Source: an uncultured Treponema sp.
GTDB taxonomy: Bacteria; Spirochaetota; Spirochaetia; Treponematales; Treponemataceae
Length of the DNA stretch: 49,005 nt
Assembly (NCBI GenBank): GCA_937902125.1
Contig: CALDIB010000077.1
Location: 1-49,005 of the forward strand
Direction: 5' to 3'
A program made the translations under genes and the position numbers. The notes under the pieces are model-generated. The model was not told the origin of the DNA. It ran no database searches and saw only the letters and a list, made by a program, of their open reading frames with translations. Within the stretch, counting starts at the first letter, position 1; every line of letters starts with the position of its first letter. Below are positions 16,395 through 23,473 of the stretch, piece after piece.

Positions 16395-17485
16395 TGGGCT
16401 CTGCGGAAAATGACGGCAAGACCGAGATTGCTTGCAAGCCCGACAATGACATGGGCGCGACTGGAATTGCCTGCAAGACTGAGACTGCCGCCGCAAGCGG
16501 AGAGCGGTCACTGACTAAAAATCCGCCGTTGAATCCTGTGGTTTCATTGGCCCTTTGCGCGCTTTTGTGGAGTTTTGGCGGCCTTATAATCAAGCTTGTA
16601 AAATGGGACGCGCTTGCCATCGCCGGCGCCAGAAGTTTTTTTGGAATGCTTGTTTTGAGCTTGGCCTTTAAGCGGCCTCCAAAACTTTTTATCCGCCGCG
16701 ACGAAAATAGTTTGCAAGGCCAAAAAGCGGACAACGAAAATCGCAGGCAAGACCAAAAAACGCGGCCCCAAAAAATCGACTGGCGCGCCACGACAAACCT
16801 TTTGTTGGGCGGAATCTTTTACGCGGCCACGATGCTCTTGTTTGTTCCCGCGACAAAAATGACTACAGCGGCAAACGCGATTTTGCTTCAATACACGAAT
16901 CCAATTTACATAATAATTTTAGGACCGCTTTTGACAGGCGAAAAAAACGACTGGATTGACTTTGCGGCTGTGGCCGGAATTTTGGCGGGAATGGTCTTGC
17001 TGCTTTGGGGCGGACTTGGCGGCGGACAAACGGCGGGAAACATTTTGGCGCTTTTGTCGGGACTGACTTACGGCCTTACCACAATCTTTTTGCGGCGGGC
17101 AAAAGACGCGCGGCCCTCCGACTCGCTGAACCTTTCCTGCCTCTTGTCGTTTTTGTTCGCACTGCCCTTTATGATAAAGGCGGGCCTTCCCCAAAGCGGA
17201 TCCTCTTATCCGGCGCTGGCCTGCCTTGGAATTTTTCAAATAGGGATTCCAGCAGTTCTGCTTTCCATGGGAATCGAAAAAGTTCCCGCGCTCAGTTCGG
17301 TGATAATCACGATGATAGAGCCTATGATGAATCCGGTTTGGGTGGCCCTTTTTGCCGGCGAAGTTCCCAGCGCCTCAAGCGTTTTTGGAGGCCTTGTCAT
17401 CTTGGCCTTTATTGCGGCTCATGTGGCGCTAAAAAGTTCTCGTCTGCATGTGCGAAAAAAGTTTGTTCAATTCCAAAAGAAATGA
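16391..17485 (+). CDS. EamA/DMT-family transporter
   Basis: The 364-residue protein has a hydrophilic N-terminal extension of about 48 residues containing two copies of an E/G-I-A-C-K motif, then ten membrane segments as two EamA repeats (ALLWSFGGLIIKL in the first, ALLSGLTYGLTTIFLRRAKD in the second). A charged insertion (RRDENSLQGQK...) lies between segments 2 and 3. The ATG overlaps the stop of the AMP-ligase gene, so it belongs to the ACP cluster and could export its product or a precursor. DMT family members move many small metabolites; the substrate is unknown. The 3' end overlaps the convergent chemotaxis gene by 57 bp. Confidence 0.88.
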   Translation: MMGSAENDGKTEIACKPDNDMGATGIACKTETAAASGERSLTKNPPLNPVVSLALCALLWSFGGLIIKLVKWDALAIAGARSFFGMLVLSLAFKRPPKLFIRRDENSLQGQKADNENRRQDQKTRPQKIDWRATTNLLLGGIFYAATMLLFVPATKMTTAANAILLQYTNPIYIIILGPLLTGEKNDWIDFAAVAGILAGMVLLLWGGLGGGQTAGNILALLSGLTYGLTTIFLRRAKDARPSDSLNLSCLLSFLFALPFMIKAGLPQSGSSYPALACLGIFQIGIPAVLLSMGIEKVPALSSVIITMIEPMMNPVWVALFAGEVPSASSVFGGLVILAFIAAHVALKSSRLHVRKKFVQFQKK

Positions 17486-18319
17486 AAGCCTGTCGTTTGT
17501 CATAATGGAAGCCTCAGTCTCTCTGTTGGCGATTTCCATCACTTGCCTGATGTTGGATTCCTCAACTTCTTTTGACGAGCGCAAAATGTTTTCTTGGGCG
17601 CTTTGGACGCTTTCATACATGCTTTCTGTGGCGCGGGCGTTTTGCTCCGAGTCCTTTTTTATGTCCTCTAGATAAGTGGTAGAATTTTCGGCCAAGTCTT
17701 TCATTTGGTTCAAGAAGTCGTCATACTGGGCGTTTCCGCTTATGACGGCGCCGACATAGCTGGTCAAGTCCTCTATGTTTTTTGCGATGTTGTCGGAAGT
17801 GGCCTTTGTCTGCTCGGAAAGGTTTTTAACCTCATTGGCTATGATGCGAAAGCCCGCGCCGGCCGAACCTGCGTGCGCGGCTTCTATCGACGCGTTGAAG
17901 GACAGCAAGTTTATTTTTTCAGAAATGTTTTGAATTTCCTGAATGAAGACCTTGATTTTTTTGATGAAGTCTTCCAACTCGTTCATCTTTTGGTCCATTT
18001 CCCGGCGCTTGATTTGAATCTCGGACATCTTTTCGTTCAACTCGCAAAACTTGTCGGAGATGCCGTCAATCTTTGTGGAGCTGTTGTGAATGGACTGCAA
18101 AATTTCGTGGGTGGTGTTTTCAATTTCACGGTTGGCGCTTGAAAACTCCTGAAGGGCGTCAGATTGCTTTTTGTAAATGCCGTTTTCCGAAGTCAAACTG
18201 TCAAGGTAAGTCTTTAAAAACGAATTACCTTCGTTTTCCTTTGTGGCCATGTCCGTAAGGATTTTTGTTATGTCAAATCCAGCCTGAATGAGTTGCGCCT
18301 TTGTGTAATTTTGTTCCAT
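17429..18319 (-). CDS. soluble methyl-accepting chemotaxis protein
   Basis: This 296-residue protein has no membrane segments. It is mostly coiled coil, with the conserved MCP signalling tip INLLSFNASIEAAHAGSAG (136-154) followed by GFRIIANEVKNLSEQT. Family knowledge: this tip binds CheW and CheA. There is no recognisable sensor domain, so sensing is probably supplied by the FIST-domain protein encoded 30 bp upstream on the same strand. A ribosome-binding site (AAGGAAAAG) is present. The C-terminus ends soon after the coiled coil with no CheR-binding pentapeptide visible. The 3' end overlaps the convergent DMT gene. Confidence 0.9.
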   Translation of the reverse strand: MEQNYTKAQLIQAGFDITKILTDMATKENEGNSFLKTYLDSLTSENGIYKKQSDALQEFSSANREIENTTHEILQSIHNSSTKIDGISDKFCELNEKMSEIQIKRREMDQKMNELEDFIKKIKVFIQEIQNISEKINLLSFNASIEAAHAGSAGAGFRIIANEVKNLSEQTKATSDNIAKNIEDLTSYVGAVISGNAQYDDFLNQMKDLAENSTTYLEDIKKDSEQNARATESMYESVQSAQENILRSSKEVEESNIRQVMEIANRETEASIMTNDRLSFLLELNKLFSHMQTRTF

Positions 18320-18349
18320 GATTCTTTTCCTTGCCGTTAGGCAAATATT

Positions 18350-19489
18350 TTATTCTTCGATTACCAGCGCCAGCAGCGTCTGGTTGAAATTCAAGCGATT
18401 CTTTTGCTCTCCGTAGCTGGAAAATCCGCAAAAGAAGTGGAACCTTCGCCTCCAAATGTCCGCGATTTTTTCCGTAAGGCGCTGCTGCTCAAATCCGATT
18501 GTGCGCAGAATGCAGTTGATGAGAATGACGCAGCCCGGACGCTTGACTTCTTCCTCAAACGCCGCTCCAGTTTTTTCGGCGGTTTCAAGCGCGTCAAGGG
18601 GATTCATAAGCTCAACGTCAGAATTTGGAAGAACGCGGCAATACATTCCGATTGAGCCGTCCGAATTGAAGTTGGCGATTGACGAGATGAACACGTCGTC
18701 GCCGTAAGCGCGGCCCATAGGGTGCATCAAGGCGGCGTTGGGGGCTTCGGATTCAGGAATGCCCAAGGCCCTGGCATACATAGTCCGGGGATTTTGGTTG
18801 TTGATGCTTTTTACCGTTCTAGTTTCAAAGTCAACGTTGGAAAGCTGAAGCTTTTTTCCTGACGGGGCAAAAATGTTTTCCCGCTTGATGATGAATTTTT
18901 TTCTGGTCTTGAAAAAGAGGACCGCCGCTCCCCGGCTTACCGTTTGTCCGTTGCAGCTTACATAGGTTTGCTTAAACTGCAAGTCGTCTCCGGCCGAGCC
19001 GCCGGCGATGATAAATTCTTTGTCGTCAATGACGGCGTTTAAAAGCGCCAAAGACGCTTCCTCGGCGTTGCACAAGCCGTTGATAAAGGTCAAGGCAAAG
19101 CAGTCTTTGTTGGCGCCGTCCTGATGCAAGTTGATTCCAACCTTGCGGGCCGCGCTTTCAATTTCGGTTTTATGCACAATGGGAAATTGGTCGGTGTCGT
19201 CAATGACCACGCCGGACACTCTTGTGCCGGGATCGCTGAGGGTTGTAAGGACAAGGGAATTTTTTGTAAAGCCATGAGGGCTGATTTCGCCGGAAGTGCT
19301 TGTTCCGATGACTTGCGTGTTTGGAAAGCGCTCGTGAATTCTTTTTGAAAGCTCTACAAAGTCGTAGCAAACGCTGGCAAAGTATATGACAGCCGTGTAG
19401 CTGTCAGGACTTTTCTTTAACTGCAAAAAAATTTCCGCCAAAGCGGAATCAAGGTTTTTGTTGGAACTAAAAGCGATTTCCTGTGTCAT
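18350..19489 (-). CDS. FIST-domain sensory protein
   Basis: The 379-residue protein fits the two-part FIST family: a FIST_N domain (about 30-220, with VIGTSTSGEISPHG and FINGLCNAEEA) and a FIST_C domain (about 225-365, with CILRTIGFEQQRL and FFCGFSSYGE). There is no signal peptide or membrane segment, so it is cytoplasmic. FIST domains are thought to bind small ligands such as amino acids and are often joined to MCP or GGDEF outputs. Here the neighbouring soluble MCP probably provides the output. The promoter ends 7 bases before the ATG, so the mRNA is probably leaderless. Confidence 0.87.
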   Translation of the reverse strand: MTQEIAFSSNKNLDSALAEIFLQLKKSPDSYTAVIYFASVCYDFVELSKRIHERFPNTQVIGTSTSGEISPHGFTKNSLVLTTLSDPGTRVSGVVIDDTDQFPIVHKTEIESAARKVGINLHQDGANKDCFALTFINGLCNAEEASLALLNAVIDDKEFIIAGGSAGDDLQFKQTYVSCNGQTVSRGAAVLFFKTRKKFIIKRENIFAPSGKKLQLSNVDFETRTVKSINNQNPRTMYARALGIPESEAPNAALMHPMGRAYGDDVFISSIANFNSDGSIGMYCRVLPNSDVELMNPLDALETAEKTGAAFEEEVKRPGCVILINCILRTIGFEQQRLTEKIADIWRRRFHFFCGFSSYGEQKNRLNFNQTLLALVIEE

Positions 19490-19496
19490 AGAATTT

Positions 19497-19525
19497 ATTG
19501 TAAAGCGCGGCGCCCATTATGTCAA
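19497..19525 (-). promoter_or_regulatory. promoter of the FIST-MCP operon
   Basis: TTGACA (19525-19520), 17-base spacer, TACAAT (19502-19497). The -10 box ends 7 bases from the ATG at 19489. Confidence 0.82.
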
Positions 19526-19534
19526 TGTTTTTTG

Positions 19535-20596
19535 TTAGAGCCTTATTCGGTTTCTAAGCGCCACGGCCGGAAAATCTTTCAACTCAATTTTGTTTCCATC
19601 TGAATCCGCCACGCTTCCGTTTAAAAATCCAAAAACCGTGTCATAAGAAGCGTTGACCGCGATGAAGTTGGCTTTTCGCGAATAGGAATTTTGCGGAACA
19701 AAGGAAAGGTCCACCATATTTTCATAGTCTTGCAAAACCCAATCCTTGGCGATTCCAAAATGGTGGGTTATGCAAACAGGCGGCATGGGCGTGAAGGCGC
19801 CGTCAACGAACAAAACATTGTCGTTGTATTTGTCAGTGTTGGGCGCGTCAAGGCTTGTGGTGGAAAACCTAAGGGAAATTCTTTTTCCGTCCATCAGCCC
19901 GCTGGCCATGACGCTTTCTCCGCGGGTGATAAATTTGTAATAGGCGCGGTTCACAAACAACAGGCTGTTCCCTTCCACATTCTCCGCCTCAATTTTTTCC
20001 GCTCCCGCCGCCTCAATTTTTGTTTTTATCGGGAGGGAAGCGTACCAAGAGGCGGAACAGCGGCGGCTTGTGGGAGCGGGCTTTACGGAAACTATTTCCT
20101 TGGAGGCCGCTTCGCCAAAATTTCCCTCGGAAAAAATTTTCACCTTGGGCCTGTGGCTAAGTCCCCGAACATGAACGGCTATCAAAACGCGGCCGCTTTT
20201 ATGGTTCCAGGAAAAACGAATTTTGCGGCCGGGACTTTTGGTGGAACAACGGCCCGCGTCCAATTTTGTGGGAATCATTTTGCGGCGGACTCCCAAAAAT
20301 TTTCTGTAAACGTATTTTGTTCCCCGCCTTGTATTCCAAAGGGCAAATTCAGCCATATTTAAAAGCTTGTTGTCAAAGAATTGAATCAATCCAAGATATT
20401 CGCCCACAGAAAAAACGTAAACGGCGCGGGCCCTAATTCTAAGGCGGGAAAGAATCGGCGGATAGGGAACGCCCCCGTAAGGCGCGGTCACGCCCTTTAT
20501 GTCCAATTCCTTGGGAAGAGTGTCGAATGTTCCAAAGACCGGCTTTCCGTTTTGAATCAATTTTTCGGGAGCCGCCGTAATTTCGCGGGTGTACAT
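19535..20596 (-). CDS. DUF2804 family protein
   Basis: The protein is 353 residues with the ATG at 20596 (MYTREITAAPEKLIQNGKPV); the open frame extends 64 codons further up, but that part covers a remnant of another gene and is not plausible protein. The family signature is seen at FGTFDTLPKELDIKG and in the C-terminal PVCITHHFGIAKDWVLQDYE region. DUF2804 proteins are cytoplasmic beta-rich proteins of unknown biochemical role. A TATTAT box lies 8 bases before the start codon and no ribosome-binding site is visible, suggesting a leaderless mRNA. No operon partner is evident. Confidence 0.8.
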   Translation of the reverse strand: MYTREITAAPEKLIQNGKPVFGTFDTLPKELDIKGVTAPYGGVPYPPILSRLRIRARAVYVFSVGEYLGLIQFFDNKLLNMAEFALWNTRRGTKYVYRKFLGVRRKMIPTKLDAGRCSTKSPGRKIRFSWNHKSGRVLIAVHVRGLSHRPKVKIFSEGNFGEAASKEIVSVKPAPTSRRCSASWYASLPIKTKIEAAGAEKIEAENVEGNSLLFVNRAYYKFITRGESVMASGLMDGKRISLRFSTTSLDAPNTDKYNDNVLFVDGAFTPMPPVCITHHFGIAKDWVLQDYENMVDLSFVPQNSYSRKANFIAVNASYDTVFGFLNGSVADSDGNKIELKDFPAVALRNRIRL

Positions 20597-20604
20597 TTGC
20601 TTAC

Positions 20605-20610
20605 ATAATA
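20605..20610 (-). promoter_or_regulatory. candidate -10 box of the DUF2804 gene
   Basis: TATTAT lies 8 bases before the ATG at 20596. No good -35 box is visible at the expected distance, so this is tentative. Confidence 0.4.
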
Positions 20611-20630
20611 GCGCATTTCGCGTTTTTTTT

Positions 20631-20882
20631 CTACAGCATTCGCGTTTGCTTTTTGTATTCGTCAAAGCCGGGCTTTCGCGACTGGCGCTTGTAGGCAAGA
20701 GGAACACTGACGAACAAAAAGAGAACGGTGTTGGCGGCCGCTCCGGCAAGCAAGGGCAGGCGCATGTCCAGCGCGAAAAAGCTTGCAAGGCCCACGCTCC
20801 ACCACATCAATATTTCGCAAGCGTAGTTTGGGTGGCGCGAGCGTTTCCACAAGCCGTCGCGGCAATAGACAATGTTCGGTTT
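20631..20882 (-). pseudogene. C-terminal remnant of a DUF1295/steroid-reductase-like protein
   Basis: The open frame encodes about 83 residues. The motif DGLWKRSRHPNYACEILMWW followed by hydrophobic segments and a GFDEYKKQT end matches the C-terminal third of DUF1295 (3-oxo-5-alpha-steroid 4-dehydrogenase-like) membrane proteins, normally about 250 residues. The N-terminal membrane segments are missing: the frame closes at a stop at 20883-20885 just upstream of the motif. I read it as a decayed gene; a functional short protein is unlikely. Confidence 0.65.
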
Positions 20883-20916
20883 TTAATCATATTTTCATTC
20901 TACCGCGCTTTGCCTT

Positions 20917-21183
20917 CTAAGCAGGTTGATTCAAGCGATTTACGTCCGTGATTCCCAAAAGCAGATTAGGAACATACAAATCTTCGTCAAGGCTGTTCCA
21001 ATGGATTCCGACACCGCCGCCGCTGAGTTCATAGGCGGAACGGCTTTCGGAATTTGCGTTGGCAAGTTTGGGAAAAAAAATCAAAGGTATAGAAAGCTGT
21101 CTTCCGTCAAAAAGCAGGAGCCAAAGATTTTCCGCGTCGCACCAAACTTTTTGCGCCCGAGCGTTATTTAAAGAAAAATCCAT
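20917..21183 (-). CDS. DUF2442 family protein
   Basis: The 88-residue protein starts at the ATG at 21183, which has a clear AAGGAGG site. It shows the DUF2442 pattern: LWLLLFDGRQLSIPLIFFPKL in the first half and GIHWNSLDEDLYVPNLLLG at the end. The gene overlaps the DUF4160 gene by 20 bp on the same strand. This pair (DUF4160 then DUF2442) is commonly found together and is suspected to be a toxin-antitoxin-like or accessory module, but the function is not established. Confidence 0.85.
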   Translation of the reverse strand: MDFSLNNARAQKVWCDAENLWLLLFDGRQLSIPLIFFPKLANANSESRSAYELSGGGVGIHWNSLDEDLYVPNLLLGITDVNRLNQPA

Positions 21184-21409
21184 TCCAAGCCTCCTTGATT
21201 TTAGATGTATTCGCGTTAATGATGTCAGCAATTTCACTCAATTCTTTTGCCGTAAAGCCATAGTTTTGAGCTAATGAACAAGTTTTATCCACCCAAAATT
21301 TTGCCAACGCTCCATTCTTTCTAACATGAATATGACAAGGCTCCAAAGGGTTTCCTTCGTTTGAGAAAAAAAAGAATCTGTAGCCTTTTTCATTTAATAC
21401 CGTCGGCAT
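21164..21409 (-). CDS. DUF4160 family protein
   Basis: The 81-residue protein has the family signature: PTVLNEKGYRFFFFSNEGNP, then EPCHIHVRKNGALAKFWV. The conserved histidines (HIHV) are present. It is the first gene of a two-gene unit with DUF2442. TATAAT lies 3 bases before the ATG, too close for ordinary initiation from it, so the true promoter or start is uncertain. Function is unknown; a role in a toxin-antitoxin-like pair is a guess from genomic pairing. Confidence 0.85.
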   Translation of the reverse strand: MPTVLNEKGYRFFFFSNEGNPLEPCHIHVRKNGALAKFWVDKTCSLAQNYGFTAKELSEIADIINANTSKIKEAWNGFFFK

Positions 21410-21486
21410 ATTATTATAGCGCGCTTTGCGCGCTTTTGCTATATGTAATACTGTCAGCGGCGAAACGATTTACATTCCGGTAAAAA

Positions 21487-21597
21487 ATGAAAAAAAGGCC
21501 TGGGGTGAATCTTCGGGCTACCGAGCAAGAAGAATACGAGGAGTTTATGTCCCGCTACGGAAATTACGCCGAGGGAGCGCCGGTGATTAGGAGATAG
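21487..21597 (+). CDS. possible small protein, 36 residues
   Basis: A short open frame (MKKRPGVNLRATEQEEYEEF at the start) with a hydrophilic, charged composition. There is no Shine-Dalgarno site and no recognised family. It lies alone in the 224-bp gap between the DUF4160 start and the convergent ATPase gene. It could be a small protein, the end of a decayed gene, or chance. Confidence 0.25.
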   Translation: MKKRPGVNLRATEQEEYEEFMSRYGNYAEGAPVIRR

Positions 21598-21600
21598 GAG

Positions 21601-21628
21601 CATCGCCTTCCGAAAACGGAAGGCCGGT
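21601..21628. repeat. short palindromic repeat, copy 1
   Basis: The 28-bp sequence contains CCTTCCG-AAAA-CGGAAGG, a perfect 7-bp hairpin, preceded by CATCG and followed by CCGGT. A second copy with one base change is at 22928-22955 and a 15-base partial copy at 23455-23469. It lies just behind the stop codon of the ATPase gene. There is no T tract, so it is not a normal terminator. Confidence 0.65.
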
Positions 21629-21633
21629 TAATT

Positions 21634-22863
21634 TTAAGCTAAAAACAAATCCTTTTTATGCAAAAGAAAATCTTCTATGTTGACATGCGTGATTCCATCA
21701 TGCGACAAATCGATTTTGTCCAAAGAAAGAACATATTTTGGCGAGGAATCTTTTATGGGAGAAAACGCTCCAAATTCGCGCTTTAATGTTTCTTGGCCGG
21801 GCATTAAATATGAAACCTGAACAAAACATTTTTTCTTTCCGTCTGTCACGACAAAATCGATTTCGCTTTTATAAGTTTTTCCTGTGTAAACTATATAACC
21901 GCGCAGAATCAGTTCATTATAAATTATGTTTTCCAAGAAGAATGTGTCTTCGTAGTTTACAAGATTTGTGTTTATTGTTCTAAAGCCCGTGTCGATTGCG
22001 TAGTGCTTTTCGATTGTTTTCAAAACTTCTTTTCCAACAATGTTGAATCTTTTTACGCGCGAAATTAGATACGACTTTTGCAGTTTGTCTATATAATTGT
22101 AAACGGTTTTCTTTTCAAAGGATTTTTTATTCGCTTCATTGTTGCTGTTAAAGTAATTCACCACGCTTTGGGCGGAAAATTCCTTGCCTGCGTTTGAAAG
22201 GATGTAGGAAGCGACAGAATTGAATTTATTCTTTTCTATTTGCGAGTCTCTTTTGTAAATGTCTTTTTCCACAATGCCGGAATAAACGCTTTCTATGTAG
22301 TTTTTTATGTTCTTTTCTTCCGTAAAATCAAAACGTTGCGGAAGTCCGCCCCACTTGATGTAATTGTAAATAAAATCCGCGGAGACTTCCACTTTGTTTT
22401 TTTCAAGAAGTTGAACGGCCTCATAATACGAGAACGGCATGATTTTAAATTCCACCGTTCTTCCAACTAGGAGCGTGGCCAGTTCGCCGGAAAGGAGCTT
22501 GGAGTTGCTTCCGGTGACAAAAATCGAAGCGTTCAATGTTGCCTTAAAAGAGGCGAGGGCTTTTTCAAATTCTTGCACATGTTGAATTTCGTCAAAAAAA
22601 AGATAATATTTTTTTGAGTCAACAACCCGCGCCTTTATCGCGTCGTTCAGTTTTTTTGCCGTGTCGATTTCGGAATACTCTAAGTCTTCAAAATTTATGT
22701 AAACTATGTGTTTTTTGTCCGTCGATTTTTTTAGCTCGTCGATAATCTGCTTGAGTATGACAGATTTTCCGGCGCGCCGCACACCGACAAGAACTTTTAT
22801 GAGGTCAATATCGTAATACTTCCGTATTTGAGAAAGATACAATTCCCGCTTTATGGTTTTCAT
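21634..22863 (-). CDS. AAA+ ATPase with DUF4143 domain
   Basis: The 409-residue protein has an AAA_14 ATPase domain with Walker A GVRRAGKS (27-34) and Walker B YYLFFDE (D91, E92), sensor region FVTGSNSKLL, and a C-terminal DUF4143 domain with a nuclease-like core (YKSEIDFVV then KKCFVQVSYL). These proteins are common in gut bacteria and spirochaetes, often as mobile, non-essential genes. The role is not established; links to DNA processing or defence have been suggested. The gene stands alone. Its lower G+C relative to its neighbours and the flanking palindromic repeats suggest it was acquired. Confidence 0.88.
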   Translation of the reverse strand: MKTIKRELYLSQIRKYYDIDLIKVLVGVRRAGKSVILKQIIDELKKSTDKKHIVYINFEDLEYSEIDTAKKLNDAIKARVVDSKKYYLFFDEIQHVQEFEKALASFKATLNASIFVTGSNSKLLSGELATLLVGRTVEFKIMPFSYYEAVQLLEKNKVEVSADFIYNYIKWGGLPQRFDFTEEKNIKNYIESVYSGIVEKDIYKRDSQIEKNKFNSVASYILSNAGKEFSAQSVVNYFNSNNEANKKSFEKKTVYNYIDKLQKSYLISRVKRFNIVGKEVLKTIEKHYAIDTGFRTINTNLVNYEDTFFLENIIYNELILRGYIVYTGKTYKSEIDFVVTDGKKKCFVQVSYLMPGQETLKREFGAFSPIKDSSPKYVLSLDKIDLSHDGITHVNIEDFLLHKKDLFLA

Positions 22864-22871
22864 AATTTATG

Positions 22872-22910
22872 ATTTTACACAAATTCAAAATAATTTCAAG
22901 TTAGTGTAAA
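22872..22910 (-). promoter_or_regulatory. promoter with inverted repeat before the ATPase gene
   Basis: TTGAAA (22899-22894), 16-base spacer, TAAAAT (22877-22872), ending 8 bases from the ATG. The arms TTTACAC (22874-22880) and GTGTAAA (22904-22910) form an inverted repeat enclosing the promoter, a likely binding site for a dimeric repressor. Confidence 0.6.
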
Positions 22911-22927
22911 TTGTTTTTTCTTGGGCA

Positions 22928-22955
22928 CATCGCCTTCCGAAAACGGAAGGTCGGT
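22928..22955. repeat. short palindromic repeat, copy 2
   Basis: It is identical to copy 1 at 21601-21628 except for one base (T for C after the hairpin). Its right end coincides with the stop codon of the truncated gene at 22955-23092, so its arrival may have caused the truncation. Confidence 0.65.
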
Positions 22956-23092
22956 CAGCTAAAAGAGGCAGCTTCAATATCTTCCGACCGGGAATACCAG
23001 TGGATAAACTGACTTGGGTCAGCATCCATAAAAGAGGAGGTTTCATATTTTTGCGCAAGCTGGCGTAGTGTATTTTTAAGATCTTCAGTCAT
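22955..23092 (-). pseudogene. N-terminal remnant of a TIGR02757 (DUF2400)-like gene
   Basis: The frame encodes 45 residues: MTEDLKNTLRQLAQKYETSS, then FMDADPSQFIHWYSRSEDIE. The pattern of a short helix, KYE, then DPxxF and a run ending in A-S matches my recollection of the N-terminus of TIGR02757-family proteins, normally about 250-280 residues. The frame ends exactly where the palindromic repeat copy 2 begins, and nothing like the rest of the family is found beyond it. I read it as a truncated remnant. The family call rests on a short motif. Confidence 0.5.
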
Positions 23093-23107
23093 ATCATTCT
23101 ATTTTTT

Positions 23108-23419
23108 TTATACAGAACTTCCTCCCATAAACAACAGCATAGAAAAGAGAAACCATAATACAGAAATAACAATGTCAACAATGGCAAATTCTAAGTATTT
23201 TTTAATCTTTTGTCGCCTGGAAATTATTAGAGCCGCAAGTGAAATACAAAAAGCTGGAAGCCAGCCGATAAACAGCAGAATGATTCCCAACATAGCAAAA
23301 AGTTCATATATCCCGGAACGACTAGTTGGAAATTCCAGAATTACCGCAATCAGAAAAGATAGAATACTACATCCTAAAAGAATGACAGGAATTAAACAAA
23401 GAATTTTCAAAGTTTTCAT
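23108..23419 (-). CDS. small membrane protein of unknown function
   Basis: The 103-residue protein has three hydrophobic segments (about 5-27, 40-66, 80-99) with a short basic loop RRQKIKK between the second and third, pointing to an inner-membrane protein. AAGGGA precedes the ATG. It lies 54 bp after the OmpA-domain gene on the same strand. I do not recognise a family. Confidence 0.6.
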   Translation of the reverse strand: MKTLKILCLIPVILLGCSILSFLIAVILEFPTSRSGIYELFAMLGIILLFIGWLPAFCISLAALIISRRQKIKKYLEFAIVDIVISVLWFLFSMLLFMGGSSV

Positions 23420-23454
23420 TTACGTCCCTTGGACAAATTTCCAATTACTGTTGT

Positions 23455-23469
23455 ATCGCCTTCCGAAAA
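23455..23469. repeat. partial palindromic repeat, copy 3
   Basis: ATCGCCTTCCGAAAA repeats the left half of the elements at 21601 and 22928. It lies just behind the stop codon of the OmpA-domain gene. The right arm is missing. Confidence 0.45.
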
Positions 23470-23473
23470 ATTC

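Noticed and set aside
20597..20788. N-terminal extension of the DUF2804 protein
   Set aside because: It overlaps the DUF1295-like remnant in another frame and is Cys/Pro/Ser-rich; the family starts at MYTREI.
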